Below, in pieces: positions 38,531 through 47,618 of a stretch of 64,000 nt of DNA (its first letter is position 1; every line of letters begins with the position of its first letter). The position numbers and the translations under genes are program-made. Under the pieces are notes generated by a model. The model saw only the letters and a list, made by a program, of their open reading frames with translations. It was not told the origin of the DNA and did no database searches. The stretch comes from Agarivorans litoreus (GTDB lineage Bacteria > Pseudomonadota > Gammaproteobacteria > Enterobacterales > Celerinatantimonadaceae). The stretch lies in the NCBI RefSeq assembly GCF_019649015.1, contig NZ_BLPI01000001.1:639501-703500 (forward strand). Direction: 5' to 3'.

Positions 38531-40897
38531 TTAAGTAAGAGCCACTCGCTTGCTCGCTTTAACATAAAACACTCGCCAACCTGCCCATGTTGGCAGCTCC
38601 CAACGTTTAGGTCCCGCTTTACGACCGCCAGAAGCATAGTGAGCAATCACTTGTTTAGAACCTGCTTTGTATTCAACATCCAGTTTTAAGTCTGCCAATA
38701 CTAACTGTCGCGGGTAGCGTTGCTCAAAGTCTTCGCGTTGCCATTGGGGGATCCCCTCAAATACAAAATCTGTAGCTTCGATTAAACTAAAGTCTTCGGC
38801 ATTTTCTACGCCTAATAAAGCCAATTGAGAACTCAACCACTCTAGAGAATTTACTTTGTCACCTTCTCCACCGCCGTGTTTTTCACCAAGGCTTACCCAT
38901 AAGTTCCAAGCCGCAATATCTTGAATAAAATCTAGTTGGCTAAAGCCAGACTGTTGATTGGCGAGTATCCGCTTAGCCAGCGCTTGGCGATAGTCTTCTG
39001 CGCTTAAGGCAACTTTCTCACTGCCAATCACTCTGCCTGCATACACTCGTTGCATCAGCTGAGAGCCATCAGCAGCAACACTCGTTTTGCTTTGTAGCTC
39101 GCCAAAGCGGTGTTTTGCCAATAACTCTAAACTCACCGGCGCTAAGCACAAACCAATGTTATTTAACTGCTTTACTCCTCGCCCGGGTAAACTGTAGAGA
39201 TCAAACACCACTGCCGCTAATTGAGCATCATCAAATAAGCTTTCTCTGCTAATTTGCAACTCTGCATTTCCATTTCCCATCGCATTGGTGCGCTTTTCTC
39301 GTCTTACATATACCAGTTCTTTAGCGCCAACTAACAAGGCTTCTAGCAGTTTATCGCGGCTATAGCTTTTCGCATAAGCAAGATCATCTAAAGCCATTAC
39401 TGAACGTAATTGCTCGGCTAACTCCTGCGCTTGCTTTAAAGCGTCTTGGTTTACCGTTAGTTCATCCGGCCAAGTTTTCCCGCGCAGCAAATCTAGTGTA
39501 ATGCTCATATCACAATGCAAAGGTTGCCACTGGCTCAACACTTTTAAAGCGTGTTCCGATTTTGGCTTTTGATAAAGGCTACGATTAATACTTAAGGCCG
39601 CGGCCAAGTCGAGCATAGCCTCACGCTCCGGCCCCTTGGGGACAAGGTTGACCAAATGCGAAAAATAACTGTCAATCGGTAAGTTTAATAAGCGTTGGCC
39701 GTGTTCACTTAAACTGTCTTCGGTGCGCAAAGCCTGCATTCGGTTTAGCCGTTCACTAGCAATGCTTAATGACTTTTCAGGCAATGCTTCAAGAAATTGA
39801 AGCTTTGCTAAAGCGTGATGACAGCTTGCCGCAAATAGCATCGGCTCTAACAACTCTTCACGCAGCAATTGTGGCGGCGTTACACACTCTAGCGGCGCAA
39901 ACTCTCCCCATAAACGGTAACAATGGCCTGCACATACTCGGCCTGCTCGGCCACGTCGCTGCTCGGCACTGGCGCGTGACACCCGCTCCAAACTCAATAC
40001 CGTTCTGCCGGCGCGCTGCTTGGTGCGCCGCTCCAGGCCAGAATCAATCACACTGGTAATTCTTGGAATGGTTAAACTGGTTTCGGCAACGTTTGTTGCA
40101 AGAATAATTCGCCTTACCCGCTGTTCGCTGCTGTTGTCCAGTATGGTTTTACGCTCTTGCGCGCTAATGCTTGCGTGCAGTGGCAATACCTCTGCATCAA
40201 GCCCACTCAAACTAGCTTGGCAGGCTTGAATCTCTGCTCGGCCTGGCAAGAACACCAATACATCGCCCTCATCCTTTAGCAAAGCCTTCTCAACAACCTG
40301 CTTAACTGATTCGGTAACTCGTCGGCTATCTGGCAGGTGATGAGACTCGCGCGCTTCATAACTCACACTAACTGGGAACTCTCTCCCGGTAGTTTTGAGC
40401 ACCTTCGCAGCTAAATATTCACTCAACTTATTGCCTTGCAAGGTAGCCGAAGTTACCACCACTTTAAGTGGTAAAAACTTAGCTAAAGCTAACAACAAAT
40501 CGCAATCCCACCGGCGCTCATGAAACTCATCAATAATCAGCACTGCATAATCAGCAAGTTTATTTTCGGCTAACCAACGCAAGGCGATCCCGGGAGTGAC
40601 AAAAGCAATGTTAGTATTTTCATTAACGCTTGAGTGGAAACGAATTGAATAACCCACCTTAAAAGGCAATCCGCTTAAACTCAGCTGTTCAGAGACATAA
40701 GTGGATAAAGCCTCACAAGCTATCCGCCTTGGTTGCACCACCAGCACTTTACCTAAGCTAGCCGCCCACACCGGCAAACGGGTGGACTTGCCTGAGCCAG
40801 TGGCAGCTTCTACCACCAAATGATCATGAGCAAGTTGCTCAACAAACCGCGTTTGCAGGGAATCAATAGGTAATGACGAGGGTTTATAGTCGCTCAC
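38531..40897 (-). CDS. hrpB: DExH-box ATP-dependent helicase, HrpB-like
   Basis: A 788-residue superfamily 2 helicase. Motif I is ATGSGKST, motif II is DEFH as in E. coli HrpB, motif III is SATL, and motifs V-VI are LATNVAETSLTIP and QRRGRAGR. The C-terminal region after about residue 420 has the HA2 region and an HrpB-type extension. The start codon is GTG at 40897. It is shorter and more divergent than E. coli HrpB (about 810 residues), so the symbol is given with some caution. The cellular RNA target is unknown. Confidence 0.8.
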   Translation of the reverse strand: MSDYKPSSLPIDSLQTRFVEQLAHDHLVVEAATGSGKSTRLPVWAASLGKVLVVQPRRIACEALSTYVSEQLSLSGLPFKVGYSIRFHSSVNENTNIAFVTPGIALRWLAENKLADYAVLIIDEFHERRWDCDLLLALAKFLPLKVVVTSATLQGNKLSEYLAAKVLKTTGREFPVSVSYEARESHHLPDSRRVTESVKQVVEKALLKDEGDVLVFLPGRAEIQACQASLSGLDAEVLPLHASISAQERKTILDNSSEQRVRRIILATNVAETSLTIPRITSVIDSGLERRTKQRAGRTVLSLERVSRASAEQRRGRAGRVCAGHCYRLWGEFAPLECVTPPQLLREELLEPMLFAASCHHALAKLQFLEALPEKSLSIASERLNRMQALRTEDSLSEHGQRLLNLPIDSYFSHLVNLVPKGPEREAMLDLAAALSINRSLYQKPKSEHALKVLSQWQPLHCDMSITLDLLRGKTWPDELTVNQDALKQAQELAEQLRSVMALDDLAYAKSYSRDKLLEALLVGAKELVYVRREKRTNAMGNGNAELQISRESLFDDAQLAAVVFDLYSLPGRGVKQLNNIGLCLAPVSLELLAKHRFGELQSKTSVAADGSQLMQRVYAGRVIGSEKVALSAEDYRQALAKRILANQQSGFSQLDFIQDIAAWNLWVSLGEKHGGGEGDKVNSLEWLSSQLALLGVENAEDFSLIEATDFVFEGIPQWQREDFEQRYPRQLVLADLKLDVEYKAGSKQVIAHYASGGRKAGPKRWELPTWAGWRVFYVKASKRVALT

Positions 40898-41072
40898 GTA
40901 ATATCCAATGGCTTATTTGAAACGTTGGCATATTACCCTTAAGCAAACTTTATCGCGAATCCTAGCCATGTTACTCAGCTAATCTACCATCAAGAATTAT
41001 TTGTACTTGCTTTCACAATTAGCCATCACCTAAGCTAACTGCTTGTGCGCTAACCCGATTAATGGACCTAAC

Positions 41073-42125
41073 ATGAATTTTTCTAAACTTGGCAGCAGTA
41101 ACTTATCAGTTTCGCGAGTGTGCTTAGGCAGTATGACCTGGGGCCTACAAAATAATCAGCAAGATGCTAATCAACAGATTGATTACGCCCTAAGCCAAGG
41201 GGTTAATTTTATTGATACTGCAGAAATGTACGCTGTTCCACCCTCTCCAGATACCTACGGCAAAACCGAAGCCATTATTGGCAATTGGCTTGCAGCCAAC
41301 CAGCAGAAACGTAACGATGTAATTATTGCCACTAAAATTGCTGGTGCTGGCTTGCCTTGGGTGCGTGATGGCGGCCCTATTAATGGTGAAGAAGTGGTAG
41401 CAGCAGTAGATGCCTCATTAAAGCGTTTACAAACCGACTATATTGATTTGTACCAACTACACTGGCCAAATCGCTCCACTCCACACTTTGGTAAACACTG
41501 GCCGAATCATATTCAACCAACCGCACTAGATGCTGCTGACCACCAAGCCCAGATGCTAGATATACTGCAAGGCTTGCAACGCTGTATTGAAGCCGGAAAA
41601 ATTCGTCACTGCGGCTTATCTGACGATACTCCTTGGGGAATAAATACTTATCTTAAGTTGAGCGAACAACATAACTTGCCACGCATGGTGTCGATTCAAA
41701 ACGAGTTTAGTTTGTTACATGCTAAAGATTGGCCGTATTTGATTGAGAATTGTGTGCAAGAGAATATTGCCTATTTGCCTTGGTCTCCGTTGGCTGGGGG
41801 GATGCTTAGCGGTAAATATGCCAACGGCGCTCGCCCAGAAGGCAGCCGCTGGACCTTTATGCAACGCAACGGCATTTTCCGCGATACCGAACTTGCTCAC
41901 CAAGCGGTTGCCGCCTATGCCGACCTAGCAGCGCACTATGGCTATACGCCTGCGCAATTAGCCTTAGCCTGGTGCGACCAAGTAGACGGAGTAAGCTCTA
42001 CCATTATTGGTGCCACCAGCATGCAGCAGTTAGAAGAAGACATTGCCGCATTTGCTATGCCTTTAAGTGAGAAGGCAATGGCCGACATTGGCGAAGTATT
42101 TAAACGCTACCCAGCACCTTACTAG
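41073..42125 (+). CDS. Aldo/keto reductase, Tas-like
   Basis: NADPH-dependent reductase with a TIM barrel of about 350 residues. The catalytic tetrad is in FIDTAEMY (Asp, Tyr), IIATKIAG (Lys) and LYQLHWPN (His). It resembles E. coli Tas in PPSPDTYGKTEAIIGNWLA and RLQTDYIDLYQ. The frame opens with a TTG at 41043, but the ATG at 41073 (MNFSKLGSSNLSVSRV) is the natural start. The 175 bases upstream show nothing notable. The substrate is not known. Confidence 0.9.
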   Translation: MNFSKLGSSNLSVSRVCLGSMTWGLQNNQQDANQQIDYALSQGVNFIDTAEMYAVPPSPDTYGKTEAIIGNWLAANQQKRNDVIIATKIAGAGLPWVRDGGPINGEEVVAAVDASLKRLQTDYIDLYQLHWPNRSTPHFGKHWPNHIQPTALDAADHQAQMLDILQGLQRCIEAGKIRHCGLSDDTPWGINTYLKLSEQHNLPRMVSIQNEFSLLHAKDWPYLIENCVQENIAYLPWSPLAGGMLSGKYANGARPEGSRWTFMQRNGIFRDTELAHQAVAAYADLAAHYGYTPAQLALAWCDQVDGVSSTIIGATSMQQLEEDIAAFAMPLSEKAMADIGEVFKRYPAPY

Positions 42126-42131
42126 GGTTTA

Positions 42132-42163
42132 AGTCCACCATTAGTTGTGATTAATGGTGGACT
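42132..42163. terminator. Hairpin between convergent genes
   Basis: Twelve-base-pair stem AGTCCACCATTA / TAATGGTGGACT with an eight-base loop between the convergent reductase and the SDR gene. It overlaps the SDR stop. A short T-run (ACTTTTG) follows on the plus strand. Confidence 0.75.
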
Positions 42164-43604
42164 ACTTTTGTTCTTCAGTTTGCTGATTCTGCTCTGCCAA
42201 CTTGGCCATGTTTTTAGTCATTCCCCAAAGTAACCAGCCATGCCAAGGCGCAAAAAAGTACCAATATACTAGGCCCCAGAAACCGGCCGGATGCCAATAC
42301 AAAGCCACTTCCAATTGGTGTTTATTTTCACTCAAAGGCTCGATACTAATTTGCATACCGCCGCCCCCGGGTGCTTTCATACCAAAACGCATCACTAAGT
42401 ATTCATCTTCTTCAACACTCAAGATGGTCCAAGAATCGACTCGATCCCCTACTTGCAGCATTCGATAATCACTGCGCCCGTGTTCTCTACCTTTTCCACC
42501 AACTGCAAAATCCATCCATTCGCGCAGAGCCCACAGCACATCGAGGTAAAAGTAACGATGCTTACCACCTAGTAAATTTATTACTCGCCAAGTGTTTGCT
42601 GCTGAGGCATTCACCGTGACGGTTTTTTTAGCCACTTTGGCATAAAAGCCATGCAATGAGGAAAAGTTTCTGAAGGTGGGCACGCCATCTTGCCAGCGCT
42701 TAGGGTAAGTATGTACTTGCTCTTCTTCAAATACCTGCGCAATGGCATCGTCAATTGACATTAATTGTTGAGGAATTAAACCACGTAATACCTCTGGTTT
42801 GGCCTCCAACTGTTCAGCTAACCCTGCAATCAAAGCCTTAGCCAAACTTTGTGGCACAGAGGTTATTAAACCTAACACGGTGCAAGCAAGCTTTATTGGC
42901 AGTCCAGGTAGCACCATAATTTTTATCGACTTATTTAAGTGCTTAGCAATGCGTAACATAAGCTGTCGATAGCTTAACCATTCTGGCCCGGCCGCATCTA
43001 ATACCATGCCTGCCGTTTCTGGCATGTTGGCGAGTTTAACCAAGTAATGGAGCACGTTTTCCAAGGCTATTGGCGGCGCTTTAGTCTCAATGGCTTTAGG
43101 TACAAAAGCTAAAGGCATATGCCCCACCAAGTCGCGCATCACCTCAAAAGCAGCGGAGCCGGGTGTAATAATAATGCCTGCTCGTAACTCCGTCACAGCA
43201 ACCCCGCTCGAGGCCAACGCTTCAGCAGTCGCTATACGCGCGAGCATGTGCTCAGACTTAGGTTTAACCGATACTAAACTGCCCATATAAATAATACGCT
43301 GCACCCTAGCCGCAGCTGCTGCATTGGCAAGGTTTTTGGCGGCAATCGCTTCTAGTTCGCTATGAGCCTGACCATCGCTCATGCCATGCATTAGGTAATA
43401 CACAAGATCAATGTCTTCCAGAGCATCTGGCAGGCTACTAGGCTCCAGCAAGTCTAAGGTAAAACGCGGACAACTTAACTCTGGCCAAGGCGCTGGTTTA
43501 TTAGGGTCGCGCGAACTAACACTCACATGATGACCAGCCCCAACCAAAGCCGGCACCAGCTTTCGACCAATAGTACCCAATGCTCCAATAACCAGTATTC
43601 GCAC
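42162..43604 (-). CDS. NAD(P)-binding SDR protein with C-terminal DUF2867 domain
   Basis: A 480-residue two-domain protein. The N-terminal atypical short-chain dehydrogenase domain (about residues 1-290) has the dinucleotide motif VIGALGTIGRKLVPAL, slightly off the usual GxxGxxG, and a segment IIYMGSLVSV. The C-terminal DUF2867 domain (about residues 320-470) has a START-like fold in relatives (VNASAANTWRVINLLGG, YWYFFAPWHGWLLW). The start codon is GTG at 43604. Substrate and pathway are unknown. It is the last gene before a repeat-rich spacer. Confidence 0.85.
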   Translation of the reverse strand: MRILVIGALGTIGRKLVPALVGAGHHVSVSSRDPNKPAPWPELSCPRFTLDLLEPSSLPDALEDIDLVYYLMHGMSDGQAHSELEAIAAKNLANAAAAARVQRIIYMGSLVSVKPKSEHMLARIATAEALASSGVAVTELRAGIIITPGSAAFEVMRDLVGHMPLAFVPKAIETKAPPIALENVLHYLVKLANMPETAGMVLDAAGPEWLSYRQLMLRIAKHLNKSIKIMVLPGLPIKLACTVLGLITSVPQSLAKALIAGLAEQLEAKPEVLRGLIPQQLMSIDDAIAQVFEEEQVHTYPKRWQDGVPTFRNFSSLHGFYAKVAKKTVTVNASAANTWRVINLLGGKHRYFYLDVLWALREWMDFAVGGKGREHGRSDYRMLQVGDRVDSWTILSVEEDEYLVMRFGMKAPGGGGMQISIEPLSENKHQLEVALYWHPAGFWGLVYWYFFAPWHGWLLWGMTKNMAKLAEQNQQTEEQK

Positions 43605-43627
43605 TAAACAACCCTAATCTACTGTTA

Positions 43628-43789
43628 ATACCAATCGTACTAAGTAACTGTTCATTCTATCTGGTTAAAATACTCGATAACTGCGTTAGAATTTTTGATT
43701 GTAGAATAACTACTTATCGAAAAATCCTGCCTTATTCTCGAGCATTTTTCCTGCGATATTTCTGATCCCTTACTTAGTGTGATTGGTAT
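43628..43789. repeat. MITE-like dispersed repeat, family B copy 2
   Basis: Same 162-bp element as at 3662-3823. Left end is ATACCAATCGTACTAAGTAA and the right end is the complement of ATACCAATCACACTAAGTAA. The core AACTGCGTTAGAATTTTTGATTG is identical to copy 1; most differences lie in the right half. Confidence 0.87.
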
Positions 43790-43980
43790 AAATTTGTTAA
43801 CTACAGCCTAGCTGAATTTTCCCACAATTTAAGAGAATTTTTTCTAAGCAGCTAAAATAACAGTATTTTCTAGCTGGATTATGAGGGTTAGCTAACAAGG
43901 CTTGGAGGCTACAACTTAAAACGGTTTGATGCTTATTGACGTACACCAAAATTATAGTGGATTGGCTATTCAGTCTTACT

Positions 43981-44183
43981 TAACCTGAGCTCTGGATAAA
44001 GAAGTGACGATAACTCTGCAACCCAGTACTTAATCTAGCTTCATGTTTCTTGCGAAATAGTTTTGCTTAGTTCAAGGCGAAGCTGCGCGCCAATAGCTAG
44101 CCTATTGCAATGCAAGTAGCTTCAACACCGAAATAAGTAAAAGTAGCCGCTAGAAACCAGTTTATTATCTCGAGCTCAGGTTA
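43981..44183. repeat. MITE-like palindromic element, family C
   Basis: A 203-bp non-coding element with terminal inverted repeats TAACCTGAGCTCTGGATAA and, on the other strand at the right end, TAACCTGAGCTCGAGATAA. Only one copy is in the window. It fills the space up to two bases before the stop codon of the AraC-type gene and may serve as its terminator. The 190 bases between this and family B copy 2 show nothing recognisable. Confidence 0.78.
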
Positions 44184-44184
44184 C

Positions 44185-45060
44185 CTAACCAAATGACAAC
44201 ACCGTTTGAGTAGACTGGCGAAACTGACCCGGTGACATGCCCATTACTTGCTTAAACTTGGCACAAAAATATGCGCTATCGGAAAACTCACAGGCATAAG
44301 CTATTTGGGTAATGCTTTGTTTACTGTCGCTGAGCATAGCAACTGCGGTATTAATTTTTCGTTTGAGTAAATAATCTTTATAGTTTTGGGCAAATAAAGA
44401 CTTAAATACCCGTGAAAAATGGTATCTCGACATACCACAAATATCAGCGGCTTGTTGCAAACTTAAGTTAAGTGTTTGCTGGCTCTCTAGGTGGTGAAGC
44501 AAGGGGATTATTTTTGCTAAGCCTTTGTTTTCTTTTAATACGCTAGCATTTTTTTCGGTACTGAATTGGCAGCGAGATTGCTGGCCGGCCAAAAACAAAA
44601 ATAATGTGCGCAATAAGCTATGCGCCAAATTCCGTCCATCATTGTTGTTATCTACGTTCTCTAACCAAGCAAATTGGCTATGTAAGTACCCTGCTTGCTG
44701 GTCATTAAGTTGCAACACTACAGGCTTCTCTAATTGAGAGGCCACATCCAATAAGGCTAACTCGCTATATAAATATCGCTGAAACTGCAGCAGACTAAAC
44801 TCTCGCTCTTCACCTTGCATCTCCATTTCGTGCATCGCCAATGAAGGAACAAATACCAGTGAATTATCATTTAACTCTATTGATTGCCCGCCGATCCCCA
44901 CCTGCCCTTTGATCTTTTTAAACAACATAAGCTCGCACAACATGTGAAAGTGAGTTGGGATCCCTAAACTGGGTTCATCAATAATGTGAAAACGGCGCAA
45001 ATAGTAGGATTTACCCTGAGGAAGGTGGATGTTTTCAAAACTGAGAGGATGCGCAGCCAT
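44185..45060 (-). CDS. AraC family regulator of the xylosidase gene
   Basis: A 291-residue activator with an N-terminal cupin-type sensor domain (about residues 20-150, FHMLCELMLFKKIKGQVGIGG) and a C-terminal double helix-turn-helix (about residues 190-285, LSLQQAADICGMSRYHFSRV and ITQIAYACEFSDSAYFCAKF). It is divergent from the GH43 xylosidase with 91 bases between, so a xylose or xylo-oligosaccharide effector is likely by context. The ATG at 45060 is clear. Confidence 0.9.
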   Translation of the reverse strand: MAAHPLSFENIHLPQGKSYYLRRFHIIDEPSLGIPTHFHMLCELMLFKKIKGQVGIGGQSIELNDNSLVFVPSLAMHEMEMQGEEREFSLLQFQRYLYSELALLDVASQLEKPVVLQLNDQQAGYLHSQFAWLENVDNNNDGRNLAHSLLRTLFLFLAGQQSRCQFSTEKNASVLKENKGLAKIIPLLHHLESQQTLNLSLQQAADICGMSRYHFSRVFKSLFAQNYKDYLLKRKINTAVAMLSDSKQSITQIAYACEFSDSAYFCAKFKQVMGMSPGQFRQSTQTVLSFG

Positions 45061-45080
45061 AATAGCAATATCTTTATACT

Positions 45081-45128
45081 TTAAAGCCTATAAATTACAT
45101 ATAAGCATAATTTAAAGCAATAAATTAC
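45081..45128. promoter_or_regulatory. Direct-repeat operator between araC-type gene and xylosidase
   Basis: Two same-direction copies of TTAAAGC-N2/3-TAAATTAC begin at 45081 and 45112, about three helical turns apart. Direct half-sites of this kind are typical of AraC-family proteins. They lie between the divergent regulator and xylosidase genes. Confidence 0.7.
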
Positions 45129-45151
45129 CAGTACAAACTTTAGGAGTAACT

Positions 45152-46762
45152 ATGGCTACTATTACTAACCCTATTCTTACTGGTTTTCGTCCCGATCCAT
45201 CGATTATTCGCGTAGAAGACGATTACTACATTGCTACCTCTACTTTCGAATGGTTTCCGGGCATCATGCTCCACCACTCCAAAGATCTAGTGAACTGGCG
45301 AATTATCGGCCATGTACTTAACACCGTTGACCACTTAGATATGCGTGGTATGGACAACTCCGAAGGGGTATACGCGCCAGCCTTAAGTTATGCCGATGGC
45401 AAGTTTTGGTGCTGCTTCTCTAACGTGCATTCTTGTCGTGGCGCAACTTGGATGTCTACTCCCAGCTATGTGGTAAGCGCCGAGGACATTCGCGGCCCAT
45501 GGAGTAAACCTGTATCCATAGGCAACTATGGCTTTGACCCATCACTGTTTCATGATGACGATGGCAAAAAATACATGGTAAACATGGTGTGGGATGGCCG
45601 TAAAAAAACTGACTTTTTTGGTGGCATTGTTCTACAAGAATTTGATGCCGGGTTAGGCCAGCTAGTTGGCAAAGAAAGAATAATCTTTAACGGTACCAAG
45701 CTGGGCTGTACAGAAGGGCCACAAATTCTTAAAAAAGATGGCTGGTATTATCTTATCACTGCAGAAGGCGGTACATCATACGACCATGCAGTCACTGTTT
45801 GCCGCGCCAAAAATGTTTGGGGCCCCTATGAGCTGCACCCAGGAAACCCAATTCTAACTTCTCGCCACCAAGACGACGCCGAATTACAACGTGCGGGGCA
45901 TGGCTTTTTAGTAGAAACCCAAAATGGCGAATGGTATTTGTCGCATTTGTGTGGCCGTCCAATTAGCGACCCAGAAAATCCTAAAGAGACATCAAAATAT
46001 GCCCAAGGTCGCTGTACCTTAGGTCGAGAGACCGCGTTACAAAACGTAGAGTGGCGTGCTAACTGGCCCTATGTTGTAGGCGGTACAACCCCAAGACTAG
46101 AGATCCAAGCGCCAAAACTAGCGGCTCAACCTTGGCCGGTTGAAGCAAGCCGTGATGACTTTGATAACAGCACCTTAGCGGTAAAATACCAATCACTAAA
46201 AGACCCATTTGAAGAATCATGGATATCTTTAAACAAGCGCCCGGGTTATCTACGCCTAGCAGGCCGTGACTACTTGTACTCACGCTACAACCAAAGCATG
46301 TTGGCGCAGCGAGTTACCGCATTTAACTGCATCAGCGAAACCGCTGTAGAGTTTGACCCCCGCTCACCACGGCAAATGGCAGGTTTGGTAGCTTACTACT
46401 CACGTGGCGGACACTACTTTTTAAAAACCTCAGCTAACGATGCTGGCGAACAAATCATTCAAGTTGTGGGCGACATTGATGATAAGTATCAAGAATACAC
46501 TGACGAAATCGTTATTGGCCGCAGTAAACGGGTTTACATGCGCCTAGAGCAACGTACTCAGTGGTATCAATTTAGCTATTCTTCAGACGGAAAAGTTTGG
46601 CAAACCATTGGTGAACCTTTAAATGCCACTCACTTATCAGATGAAGGCAGCAACGATGTGTTTCGCTTCACCGGCTCGTTTGTTGGTTTATTTGCTTGTG
46701 ACCTAACAGGTAAGCAGATTGAAGCTGACTTTGATTACTTCGACTACCAAACGTTAAGTTAG
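45152..46762 (+). CDS. GH43 beta-xylosidase
   Basis: A 536-residue glycoside hydrolase that releases xylose from xylo-oligosaccharides. The N-terminal five-bladed propeller starts NPILTGFRPDPSIIRVEDDYY, with the catalytic base aspartate in GFRPDPS, the modulating aspartate in NYGFDPSLF and the acid glutamate in GCTEGPQIL. A C-terminal beta-sandwich (about residues 330-530, RDDFDNSTLAVKYQSLKDPF) is typical of subfamily 11 enzymes. No signal peptide is present, so it acts in the cytoplasm on imported sugars. An AGGAG SD lies five bases before the ATG. No sugar transporter is adjacent. Confidence 0.93.
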   Translation: MATITNPILTGFRPDPSIIRVEDDYYIATSTFEWFPGIMLHHSKDLVNWRIIGHVLNTVDHLDMRGMDNSEGVYAPALSYADGKFWCCFSNVHSCRGATWMSTPSYVVSAEDIRGPWSKPVSIGNYGFDPSLFHDDDGKKYMVNMVWDGRKKTDFFGGIVLQEFDAGLGQLVGKERIIFNGTKLGCTEGPQILKKDGWYYLITAEGGTSYDHAVTVCRAKNVWGPYELHPGNPILTSRHQDDAELQRAGHGFLVETQNGEWYLSHLCGRPISDPENPKETSKYAQGRCTLGRETALQNVEWRANWPYVVGGTTPRLEIQAPKLAAQPWPVEASRDDFDNSTLAVKYQSLKDPFEESWISLNKRPGYLRLAGRDYLYSRYNQSMLAQRVTAFNCISETAVEFDPRSPRQMAGLVAYYSRGGHYFLKTSANDAGEQIIQVVGDIDDKYQEYTDEIVIGRSKRVYMRLEQRTQWYQFSYSSDGKVWQTIGEPLNATHLSDEGSNDVFRFTGSFVGLFACDLTGKQIEADFDYFDYQTLS

Positions 46763-46935
46763 TCTGAAATAACCAAAGTTAGATTGCGCTATTTAGAGTA
46801 CTAGGTAGTGCGATCTAACTCTTAGTTTCAACTATTGCACTAATCAGAAAACAGTTATTTTGATTTAAATCAGTATCTTGCTATATAGAGATTGCCACAC
46901 TCGCTGCATCATTTTTAACCACTAAGCCGCACAGT

Positions 46936-47301
46936 ATGCAATCTTCAATTCGTTGGTTTCTCGCCCCCTGTTGTATCTGTTTTCTGCTAAGTGCTGCCCA
47001 CTTCTACCACGCTCACCAGCAAATTTACGTTACATTATGCGTAATGGGCCTTTTTAGTATTTTAGTTCGTCATCCAATTTGCTTGCGGCTAAACCAATGC
47101 GCAATGATGCTGCTTACCGCAGAGTGGATTAATACCATTGCAAAAATTTACGTCGTTCGCAGCGCCTATGATCAACCTTGGTTACGCATGGCATTTATCC
47201 TTGGGGCCGTTGCCTTGTTGCACCTCGCCACTGCCTTGTTGTTTCAGCATTACAAAATTCGCCGCTACTTTGGGTACCCACGCCAATATTTATTCCGCTA
47301 A
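46936..47301 (+). CDS. Small hydrophobic membrane protein of unknown function
   Basis: A 121-residue protein with about four predicted membrane segments (FLAPCCICFLLSAAHFY, ITLCVMGLFSILV-like, CAMMLLTAEWINTIAKIYV, LGAVALLHLATALLF) and a basic C-terminus (YKIRRYFGYPRQYLFR). It has several cysteines in the first third. It lies 173 bases after the xylosidase. No family recognised; it may be an independent gene. Confidence 0.65.
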   Translation: MQSSIRWFLAPCCICFLLSAAHFYHAHQQIYVTLCVMGLFSILVRHPICLRLNQCAMMLLTAEWINTIAKIYVVRSAYDQPWLRMAFILGAVALLHLATALLFQHYKIRRYFGYPRQYLFR

Positions 47302-47447
47302 AACTTACTCTCATACTCTTTTTTTAAACAAATACTGCCTTTTTTAGATTTATTTAACTAAATCCTTAGTGCCCCCTCAGCAATAAAATAGAAATAAAAC
47401 CAACTTAAACAAACACTTAAATAAAGATCCATCCTGCCAGACATAAG

Positions 47448-47468
47448 TTGATGGATTGAATCCATCAA
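47448..47468. promoter_or_regulatory. Perfect palindrome upstream of gadB
   Basis: Inverted repeat TTGATGGAT-tga-ATCCATCAA, nine bases per arm with no mismatch, 151 bases upstream of the gadB start in a 317-bp gene-free region. It looks like a dimeric regulator's operator. The rest of the region is AT-rich with no other clear site. Confidence 0.6.
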
Positions 47469-47618
47469 GCACGAGTTAAGAAATTCAATCAGCACAAATA
47501 ATATAGGCCTCAGTCGGTTCTAGCAGGGTTAACTGCTGGTATCCCAAAGAAAAAAGCACATTCATATTTAACACTCAAGGCAACAAATAAGCCTTTACGA
47601 AACTAAGTAGGAAGAACT

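Noticed and set aside
38531-40897. Mutated helicase motif II (DEFH instead of DEAH)
   Set aside because: DEFH is the normal form in E. coli HrpB, so it is not a defect.
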